Below are positions 1-5,110 of a DNA stretch of 10,693 bases, one piece after another. A program made the translations under genes and the position numbers. Origin of the DNA: Bordetella parapertussis (GTDB lineage Bacteria; Pseudomonadota; Gammaproteobacteria; Burkholderiales; CAIKXV01); contig CAMDXD010000107.1 in NCBI GenBank assembly GCA_945877995.1, positions 1 to 10,693 of the forward strand, written 5' to 3'. The notes under the pieces are model-generated. The model ran no database searches. It was not told the origin of the DNA and was given only the letters and a program-made list of their open reading frames with translations. Position 1 is the stretch's first letter. Each line of letters opens with the position of its first letter.

Positions 1-962
1 ATGCCGAAGCTCAGGACCGTCGACGGGCCCGGCCATCCCAGCGCATCGCGCACGGCCGCCGGGTACAGCGCCAGCGAATGGTGTTCGGTATTGCAGCGCA
101 GGAACAGGCAGCGATGGCCCTTCCATTCGACCGTCTCGGTCAGGATGAAGCCGAGCCGCTCGATGTAGAAAGCCGCCATCGCGTCGATGTCGTCGCAGAA
201 CAGGCGAAGGGGCCCGTGCCGCACGACCTTGAACGGCCGCGCGAGCAGCACGCCGTCGACATCGTGCACGGCGGGCAGCGTTTCGGGATGGCGGTGCCCG
301 GACGACGGATCGATACCCTGGGCCAGCATCCGCTCGACCTCGGCGAGTTCACCGACCTGCGGCAGCGTCGGGCGCTGGCGAAACCCCCGCTCGTGCATCG
401 CGTGCGGCTTGGCGGTGCCCGCCCAGCCGATCTGCTCGATGCCGTAGTAGAGCTCGTTGCGATGCCCTTCCGGGTCCATCGGGTACACATGCCAGTTCGA
501 ACCCGGCATGTCCCGACCGACGCGGTTGATCGTGATGCCGTGCGCGGCAAAGTAGTCGATCGCGTTCGACACTTCGGCCAGGCTCCCCACCTGCCAGGTC
601 AGCTGGTTCAGGTCGACCGCCGGCGGCAACGCTTCTGCGCGACCCAGTGCATTGAACACCCGCCGGTTGAACAGCACGAACGAGTGATGATCGGTACCGT
701 GGCGGATGAAGTACAGGTTGGTGTCGCCGAGCGCCTTCAGTTCGTCGCGCTTCGGATGGTTCGCTGCGAGATCCTGCGGGTCGGAGACGCGCAGGCCCAG
801 CCACTCGCAGTAGAACTCGAGGCAGGCCGCGACATCGTCGACGTTGTAGCCGAAGTGGCCCAGCCGGCGGATGCGGAACGGCCGCTCGAGCAGCACGCCG
901 CCGACGTCGTAGCGGCGCCCGGCGGGCGCGGGCTTGGCAGCCTGGTCTCCGGACGCCGACAT
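1..962 (-). CDS. Two-domain VOC (extradiol dioxygenase-like) protein, C-terminus off the window
   Basis: Vicinal-oxygen-chelate superfamily protein, possibly a ring-cleaving extradiol dioxygenase or a relative. 320 codons are visible with no stop before the left edge, so the gene is partial. The ATG is preceded by GGAGG (969-973) six bases upstream and starts 18 bp after the FAH gene stop, so it is probably third in the aldolase-FAH-VOC operon. VOC domain 1 spans roughly residues 33-175: RLGHFGYNVDD on the first strand (His36), DHHSFVLF (91-98) and GHRNELYYG (166-174, Glu170). The expected second-module His position appears to be Gln120. A second domain begins near residue 245. The stretches 19-60 and 234-275 are clearly duplicated (DVGGVLLERPF versus DVDGVLLARPF). 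In the second copy the position of His36 is Pro251, although EHHSLALY (293-300) is kept. The fold is clear. The substrate and dioxygenase activity are inferred, and a non-oxygenase VOC lyase or isomerase is possible. Confidence 0.85.
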   Translation of the reverse strand, partial: MSASGDQAAKPAPAGRRYDVGGVLLERPFRIRRLGHFGYNVDDVAACLEFYCEWLGLRVSDPQDLAANHPKRDELKALGDTNLYFIRHGTDHHSFVLFNRRVFNALGRAEALPPAVDLNQLTWQVGSLAEVSNAIDYFAAHGITINRVGRDMPGSNWHVYPMDPEGHRNELYYGIEQIGWAGTAKPHAMHERGFRQRPTLPQVGELAEVERMLAQGIDPSSGHRHPETLPAVHDVDGVLLARPFKVVRHGPLRLFCDDIDAMAAFYIERLGFILTETVEWKGHRCLFLRCNTEHHSLALYPAAVRDALGWPGPSTVLSFG

Positions 963-968
963 CGTTCG

Positions 969-973
969 CCTCC
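969..973 (-). promoter_or_regulatory. Shine-Dalgarno of the VOC gene
   Basis: GGAGG on the minus strand, six bases before the ATG at 960-962 and inside the 18-bp gap after the FAH stop codon. It fixes the start of the otherwise stop-less partial reading frame. Confidence 0.7.
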
Positions 974-980
974 GCAGTCC

Positions 981-1895
981 CTATTCGCCCTGCACGACCG
1001 GGTTGTCGATCGTCCCGATGCCGGAGATGGTCACCCGCACCCGGTCACCCGGCTTGAGGAAGATGCCGCGCGGGCGGCCGACGCCCGACGGCGTCCCGGT
1101 CGCGATCACGTCACCTGGCAGCAGCGTCATCCGGCGGCTCAGGTATTCGATCAGTTCGGCGACGTTGAAGATCAGGTCGGCGACCAGCGTGTCCTGCATG
1201 CGCTCCTGGTTGACCCAGGTCTCGAGCCTGCAGGCGTACGGATCGGGTACCTGCGATGCCGGCACGATCCACGGCCCCATCGGAGCGCCAGTCTCGAAGT
1301 TCTTGTGGCCGAACCAGTCGATGTTCCAGCGCGGCCAGTCGGGCCGGCGCGACAGGTCGCGCAGCGATACGTCGTTCATCACCGTATAGCCCGCGACATG
1401 CTTCATCGCATCGGCCAGCGTGACATTGCGCGCGCGGCGCCCGATCACCACCGCGAACTCGCCCTCCCAGTCGACCTTCTGCGAGATCGCCGGCAGGCGG
1501 ATCTCGTCCGTCGGGCCGACCACGCAGTGCGGCCCGGACTTCAGGAACAGGTAGGGCTGGGTCGTTGCCTTGTCGACGCCGGCGCCTTCGGCAGACATCT
1601 CGCCGGCATGGGCCTGGTAGTTCGCGCCGGTGCAGTAGATCGCCGGCGGATAGAGCAGCGGCGCCATCAGTTCGACCGATGCCAGCGTGCGCGCAGCGAC
1701 ACCGGATGCCCCGGCGAGCGCCGCCAGCGCGGGCTCGGCGATGTCCCAGGCACCGAGCACCGACAGCGTCGATGCAGCCCAGGACGTGCCTGGCAGCGCA
1801 TCGAGCAGGTCGATCACACGGTCGTCATCGGCAACGATCGCCGCGCGCGGCGTACCGTCGGCACCGCGCTGATTCAGCAACTTGAACTGTGCCAA
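981..1895 (-). CDS. Fumarylacetoacetate hydrolase family protein
   Basis: A 304-residue FAH-superfamily enzyme. The family contains fumarylpyruvate and acylpyruvate hydrolases, 2-oxopent-4-enoate hydratases, 2-hydroxyhepta-2,4-diene-1,7-dioate isomerases and oxaloacetate tautomerases, all acting on beta-dicarbonyl or enol acids with Mg2+ or Mn2+. Visible signatures are IYCTGANYQAHAGEM (86-100), VDWEGEFAVVIG (141-152) with probable metal ligands Glu144 and Glu146, GYTVMNDVS (169-177) with Asp175 as third ligand, GHKNFETGAPMG (196-207) and the closing GDVIATGTPSGVG (261-273). The start is TTG at 1893-1895, immediately downstream of AGGAGG; no in-frame ATG occurs before residue 77. It lies 81 bp after the aldolase-fold gene and 18 bp before the VOC gene on the same strand. 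That context suggests it processes a ring-fission product, but the exact reaction (hydrolysis, hydration, isomerisation or decarboxylation) cannot be read from sequence. Confidence 0.93.
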   Translation of the reverse strand: MAQFKLLNQRGADGTPRAAIVADDDRVIDLLDALPGTSWAASTLSVLGAWDIAEPALAALAGASGVAARTLASVELMAPLLYPPAIYCTGANYQAHAGEMSAEGAGVDKATTQPYLFLKSGPHCVVGPTDEIRLPAISQKVDWEGEFAVVIGRRARNVTLADAMKHVAGYTVMNDVSLRDLSRRPDWPRWNIDWFGHKNFETGAPMGPWIVPASQVPDPYACRLETWVNQERMQDTLVADLIFNVAELIEYLSRRMTLLPGDVIATGTPSGVGRPRGIFLKPGDRVRVTISGIGTIDNPVVQGE

Positions 1896-1899
1896 GATT

Positions 1900-1905
1900 C
1901 CTCCT
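1900..1905 (-). promoter_or_regulatory. Shine-Dalgarno deciding the TTG start of the FAH gene
   Basis: A full AGGAGG on the minus strand, four bases before TTG (1893-1895). It decides in favour of a TTG start giving MAQFK, since no nearby ATG or GTG is in frame. Confidence 0.75.
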
Positions 1906-1908
1906 GTC

Positions 1909-1940
1909 GCGGGCAGCCTCGGGCTCGCGCCGGCTCCCGC
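1909..1940 (-). other. Strong intercistronic RNA hairpin upstream of the FAH ribosome binding site
   Basis: Read on the minus strand, GCGGGAGCC (1940-1932) pairs with GGCTGCCCGC (1918-1909) over nine base pairs with one bulged G. Inside it a further GGC/GCC stem is closed by a GCGA (GNRA-type) tetraloop, with a CGA bulge. The structure ends three bases before the AGGAGG of the FAH gene. It is not followed by a U-tract, so it does not look like a classical terminator. A role as a 5' stabilising or processing element, or as a modulator of FAH-VOC expression, is inference. The rest of the 81-bp aldolase-FAH gap shows nothing else. Confidence 0.55.
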
Positions 1941-1976
1941 ATTGTCGTGGATGCGAAGCGACCTGCCGGTGGGCGG

Positions 1977-2762
1977 TCAGCTCCGGTAGTCGGGGTGGTG
2001 CTTCTCGACCAGTGCCATGCTGGCCACCCAGTCGCGGCTCTTCGAGTCGTAGGCACCGATGCGTCCGAACTTGCGCGCCCGCTCGACGCAGGTCTCGCGC
2101 GACGGCACCTTCAGCTTCACGCCGCCGGCCAGTGCGCCGATCTGCGCGCGGCAGGCCAGTTCGAAGAAGTGATGGTAGATGTATGCCTCAGCGATGGTCG
2201 TGCCACAGACCAGTGCACCATGGTTCTCGAGGATCATCACCCATTTGTCGCCGAGCGCCTTCGCCATGAAGTCGGTGCCCTCGCGCGTGGTGTCGTCGAC
2301 CTCGTTCGGATAATAGGCGATGCGTTCGTAGAAGCGCATCGCCTGCTGCGTCAGCGGCAGCAGCCCATCGGCCTGCGCCGACACCGCGAGGTTCGCCGGT
2401 GAATGCGTATGCACCGCGGACATGATCTCTGGCCGGGCCGACAGCACCGACGCGTGAACGTTGTAGGCCGCCGGGCTCGCCTTCCATGCAGAGGCCATCA
2501 CCTGCTTGCCCGACAGGTCGTACTTGACCAGGTTGGACGCCGTGACCTGTTCCATGAACACGTTGTCGGCCTTGACCAGGAAATGGTCCGGGTTGTCGGG
2601 ACAGCGCGCCGAGATGTGGTTGTAGGTCATGTCGACGAACGTGAAATGCGCGACCAGCCGGTGCGCCGCCGCGAGTTCGCAACGCAGCGTCCACTCGGCG
2701 GGACTGACGGAGCCCTGCAGGCTGCTGCCGGGCGAGGCAGCGGTGTCGTTAGTATCGGGCAT
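1977..2762 (-). CDS. Class II aldolase/adducin family protein
   Basis: A 261-residue protein of the class II aldolase/adducin fold, the usual length for the family. Probable metal-binding residues are the VHTHSP motif (His118, His120) and ENHGAL (His181); His103 sits in NVHASVLSARPE. In FucA-type aldolases a catalytic Glu precedes that first His by four residues; here the position is Ala99 (SPAAYNVH), as in the adducin-like branch. A sugar-phosphate retro-aldol reaction is therefore unlikely. The fold also contains decarboxylases of hydroxylated aromatic or pyridine carboxylates (3,4-dihydroxyphthalate decarboxylase, 3-hydroxy-2-methylpyridine-4,5-dicarboxylate decarboxylase), which would suit the FAH and VOC neighbours. 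The start is the ATG at 2760-2762 (MPDTND). The frame stays open far upstream, but that part is non-coding composition overlapping the divergent Bug gene. There is no clear Shine-Dalgarno, because short CGGCT repeats occupy its place. Confidence 0.9.
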   Translation of the reverse strand: MPDTNDTAASPGSSLQGSVSPAEWTLRCELAAAHRLVAHFTFVDMTYNHISARCPDNPDHFLVKADNVFMEQVTASNLVKYDLSGKQVMASAWKASPAAYNVHASVLSARPEIMSAVHTHSPANLAVSAQADGLLPLTQQAMRFYERIAYYPNEVDDTTREGTDFMAKALGDKWVMILENHGALVCGTTIAEAYIYHHFFELACRAQIGALAGGVKLKVPSRETCVERARKFGRIGAYDSKSRDWVASMALVEKHHPDYRS

Positions 2763-2766
2763 GGGG

Positions 2767-2802
2767 CGGCTCGGCTCGGCTGGGGTGCAGGTGCAGGTGC
2801 AG
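2767..2802. repeat. Adjacent short tandem repeats (CGGCT)3 and (GTGCAG)3
   Basis: Three perfect copies of CGGCT (2767-2781) are followed almost directly by three perfect copies of GTGCAG (2785-2802). They fill the leader of the aldolase-fold gene, and the pentamer array begins four bases upstream of its ATG, where a ribosome binding site is expected. Confidence 0.75.
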
Positions 2803-2844
2803 GGTATGGCAAGGCATGCATGCAGGGATCTGCACGATGCGTCA

Positions 2845-2873
2845 AACTTACCCGCAGCCGAGGTTGCCGTCAA
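2845..2873 (-). promoter_or_regulatory. Candidate sigma-70 promoter for the aldolase-FAH-VOC operon
   Basis: On the minus strand TTGACG (2873-2868) is followed after 17 bases by TAAGTT (2850-2845). The -35 matches the consensus at five of six positions; the -10 is weak. It would give a leader of about 75 bases. A second TTGACG at 2845-2840 has no good -10 partner. Confidence 0.35.
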
Positions 2874-2889
2874 AAGGGCCCGGCCATCC

Positions 2890-2896
2890 GGAGGAG
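2890..2896 (+). promoter_or_regulatory. Shine-Dalgarno deciding the GTG start of the first Bug gene
   Basis: GGAGGAG lies seven bases before GTG at 2904-2906. It defines a GTG start and rejects the much longer open frame beginning at 2403, which would overlap the divergent aldolase gene. Confidence 0.75.
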
Positions 2897-2903
2897 CAGA
2901 ACC

Positions 2904-3953
2904 GTGTCGAACCCATACACCGCGCCGGGCAGGCATCGTGCCGCGCGCTTTCGTGCCGCGCCGTGGCGGCGGACGTGCGCCCTGTCGTTGCAGGTTGCTG
3001 CGACCTGCAGCGCCGCCCTCTGCGTCACCACCGCTTCGGCGCAGACCGCGCCCGGCACCGCCTGGCCGTCGCGGCCGATCCGCCTGATCGTGCCCAACGC
3101 ACCGGCAGGCCTGGCCGACATCACCGCAAGGCTGGTCGGTACGCGGCTGGGCGAGGCCCTGGGCCAGCCGCTGATCGTCGAGAACCGCGCCGGCGCCGGC
3201 GGCACCATCGGCACGGCCGCCGCGGTGAAGGCCGCTCCCGATGGCTACACGCTGCTTGCCGTGTTCGACAGCCATGCCACCAATCCGCACCTGTTCAAGA
3301 GCATCGCCTACGACACCGTGAACGACCTGGCACCGATCTCGCTGCTGGTGCGCGGGCCGCTGGTGCTGGTGGTGCATCCGGCGGTACCGGCGAAGAGCGT
3401 GAAGGACCTGCTGGCGCTGGCGCGTGCCAGGCCGGGTGCGCTGAACAATGCGATCGTCGGGCCGGGCTCGCCGGCGCGGCTGCTGGTGGAACTGCTCGAG
3501 CTCACCGCGAAGATCGAAGTCACCCAGGTCCCCTACAAGGGCGCCTCGGGCGCACTGGCCGACCTGATCGGCGGCCAGGTGGATGCGATGTTCGCGACCG
3601 TGCCCAGCATCTCCGGCCACTGGAAGGCGGGCAAGCTGCGCGCGATCGCGGTGACCTCCGAGAAGCGCAGCCCGGCGCTGCCCGGGGTGCCGACGATGAA
3701 CGAGACGCTGCCCGGCTTCGAGGCGGAGTCGTGGGTCGCGCTGCTCGCGCCGGCCCGCACGCCATCGGACATCATCACCCGCGTGCACGCGGAGACGGTG
3801 AAGATCCTGGCCCAGCCCGAGATGCGCGAGCGGCTCGGCGAGCAGGGCCTGGAAGCGGTAGGCAGCACGCCGGCCCAGGCCGACAGGTGGATCCGCACCC
3901 AGATCGAACGCTGGGGCCGGGTGATCCGTGAACAGAAGATCGTGATCGAATGA
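2904..3953 (+). CDS. Bug-family (TctC-like) tripartite tricarboxylate transporter substrate-binding protein
   Basis: A 349-residue periplasmic solute receptor of the Bug/TctC family, which delivers carboxylates or related small molecules to TctAB-type permeases. The N-terminus has an Arg-rich segment (residues 10-23), a hydrophobic core (about 25-43) and a probable signal-peptidase site after ASA (44-46). The mature part shows the family landmarks: WPSRPIRLIVPNAPAG (54-69), ENRAGAGGTIG (93-103), PDGYTLL (112-118), VPYKG (209-213), GGQVDAMFA (223-231), GKLRAIAV (243-250) and PGVPTMNETLPGFE (260-273). The usual ligand-loop Pro-Gly-Gly is replaced by APAGLAD. RR at 22-23 could suggest Tat export, but the motif is poor. 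It starts with GTG behind a good Shine-Dalgarno and is divergent from the aldolase-FAH-VOC genes, so it may bind the substrate of that pathway (inference). No TctA or TctB permease gene is in the window. Confidence 0.93.
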   Translation: MSNPYTAPGRHRAARFRAAPWRRTCALSLQVAATCSAALCVTTASAQTAPGTAWPSRPIRLIVPNAPAGLADITARLVGTRLGEALGQPLIVENRAGAGGTIGTAAAVKAAPDGYTLLAVFDSHATNPHLFKSIAYDTVNDLAPISLLVRGPLVLVVHPAVPAKSVKDLLALARARPGALNNAIVGPGSPARLLVELLELTAKIEVTQVPYKGASGALADLIGGQVDAMFATVPSISGHWKAGKLRAIAVTSEKRSPALPGVPTMNETLPGFEAESWVALLAPARTPSDIITRVHAETVKILAQPEMRERLGEQGLEAVGSTPAQADRWIRTQIERWGRVIREQKIVIE

Positions 3954-3960
3954 ATCCCGG

Positions 3961-3980
3961 TCCGGCGCGATTGCGTCGGA
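3961..3980. terminator. Hairpin between convergent Bug genes
   Basis: TCCGGCGC (3961-3968) and GCGTCGGA (3973-3980) form an eight-base-pair stem with one G-U pair and a four-base loop, starting seven bases after the plus-strand Bug stop and ending just before the minus-strand Bug stop. It is well placed as a shared terminator, but no T-tract follows on either strand. Confidence 0.4.
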
Positions 3981-5018
3981 TCAGGGCGGATTGATCCCCG
4001 CGCGCTTCGCCACCGCAGCGATCACGGCAAGCTGCTCCCGGATGAATCGGTCGAACGCCTGCGGCGTCCCGGCCACGGGCTCGGCACCCAGGGCTCGCAT
4101 GCGCGCGACGATGTCCGGCAGCGCCAGCGCACGCACGATCTCGGTGTTGAGGCGATCGATCACCGGGCGCGGTGTCTTCGCCGGTGCCAGCATGCCGCCC
4201 CAGGAGTCGAAGTCGAAGCCCGGGATGGTCTCGGCGATCGTCGGCAGTTCGGGATGGGTGCCCACCCGTTTCGCGGTCGACACGGCAATCGGACGCAGCT
4301 TGCCGTCCTTGATCATCGTCATCGCGCTGGAGAGCGGCGCCATGAAGAACTGCACCCGCCCCGCGATGGTGTCGGTGAGCGCCTCGGGAATGCCCTTGTA
4401 GGGCACATGCACCGCGTCGATCTTCGCCGCTTCCTTGAACATCTCGGCGGCGAAGTGGGTGCCGCTGCCGGTGCCCGCGGAACTGTAGTTGAGCTGGCCC
4501 GGCTTTGCCTGCGCCAGCGCGACCACTTCGCGTACCGTGGTCGCCGGCAACGCATTGGGCACCACCAGCAGGTAGGCGCTGGTGAACATCTGGGTGATGC
4601 TGGCGAAATCGCGCACCGTGTCGTAGGACACGCGTGCCACGGCCGGCTGGATCACATGTGCGCCCGAGACCGCGAGCAGCGTATGCCCGTCCGGGACGGC
4701 ATCGGCCACCAACTTCGCGCCGATGGTGCCGCCCGCGCCAGGCCGGTTGTCGACAAGCACGTTCTGACCGAGCACGTCGGTGAGCCGGCTGGCGATCAAC
4801 CGGGAAAAGATGTCCGGCTGCCCGCCAGGGGTGAAGCCGATGATGATGCGGATCGGACGCGTCGGGAAGTCGGTCGCGGTACGCCCCTGCGCGTTGGCAG
4901 CCCCGGGGAGCGCCAACGCCGCGGCAGCGGCCAGCAGGGCTGCGCGATGCAGGCGCGGGACGCAGGCGGCGGGGTCTCGGTGCGCGTGGGCCCATGGTTG
5001 CCGATGACGGTGCAGCAT
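3981..5018 (-). CDS. Bug-family tripartite tricarboxylate transporter substrate-binding protein
   Basis: A 345-residue periplasmic receptor of the Bug/TctC family. The signal peptide has a His/Arg-rich n-region (1-25), hydrophobic core AALLAAAAALALPGA (26-40) and a likely cleavage after ANA (41-43). Family landmarks: FPTRPIRIIIGFTPGGQPD (51-69), VDNRPGAGGTIGAKLV (89-104), NYSSAGTGSGTHFAAEMF (177-194), VHVPYKG (203-209), IAGRVQFF (218-225), GKLRPIAV (239-246) and LPTIAETIPGFD (258-269). The start is an ATG with AGGAGG just upstream (5024-5029). It lies 92 bp downstream of the AmpG gene on the same strand and converges with the other Bug gene. The two Bug proteins differ throughout, so they are not a recent duplication. 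The ligand cannot be predicted, and no permease subunits are adjacent. Confidence 0.94.
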   Translation of the reverse strand: MLHRHRQPWAHAHRDPAACVPRLHRAALLAAAAALALPGAANAQGRTATDFPTRPIRIIIGFTPGGQPDIFSRLIASRLTDVLGQNVLVDNRPGAGGTIGAKLVADAVPDGHTLLAVSGAHVIQPAVARVSYDTVRDFASITQMFTSAYLLVVPNALPATTVREVVALAQAKPGQLNYSSAGTGSGTHFAAEMFKEAAKIDAVHVPYKGIPEALTDTIAGRVQFFMAPLSSAMTMIKDGKLRPIAVSTAKRVGTHPELPTIAETIPGFDFDSWGGMLAPAKTPRPVIDRLNTEIVRALALPDIVARMRALGAEPVAGTPQAFDRFIREQLAVIAAVAKRAGINPP

Positions 5019-5110
5019 CTGTGTTCCTCCTGTGGGTACTGGTTCTTCCGGGCGGGCCGATCGTCGGGCCATCGGCGCGTGCTGTTGCGTGGCGGACATG
5101 CGCATGCAGC
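5019..5110 (-). other. Gap between ampG and the second Bug gene, with a hairpin and a palindrome
   Basis: The 92-bp gap holds the Bug ribosome binding site, an inverted repeat GCCGAT (5056-5061) / ATCGGC (5071-5076) with a nine-base loop, and the 10-bp palindrome CATGCGCATG (5097-5106) just after the ampG stop. The hairpin could end ampG transcription or belong to the Bug leader. No convincing promoter is seen. Confidence 0.3.

Larger units (their letters stand above)
2763..2903. promoter_or_regulatory. Divergent promoter/operator region between the aldolase-fold and Bug genes
   Basis: A 141-bp gap between divergent starts. It is noticeably less G+C-rich in the middle and holds a cluster of symmetric elements: palindrome GCATGCATGC (2814-2823), inverted repeat TGCAG-GGAT-CTGCA (2821-2834), and two direct copies of CGTCAAA (2840-2846 and 2868-2874). 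These would suit a regulator controlling both transcription units. No regulator gene is in the window, so the binding protein is unknown. Confidence 0.55.

Noticed and set aside
78..2402. 774-codon plus-strand open frame
   Set aside because: It is antisense to the VOC, FAH and aldolase-fold genes, all of which have clear family motifs. The translation is Arg/His/Val/Asp-rich without a recognisable fold, typical of a high-G+C shadow frame.
2403..2903. Upstream extension of the first Bug frame
   Set aside because: It overlaps the aldolase gene antisense. A GTG at 2904 with a good ribosome site and a following signal peptide gives the standard Bug protein.
2763..3788. Upstream extension of the aldolase frame to 603 codons
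   Set aside because: The extension is antisense to the Bug gene and has no family similarity. The normal class II length is reached from the ATG at 2762.
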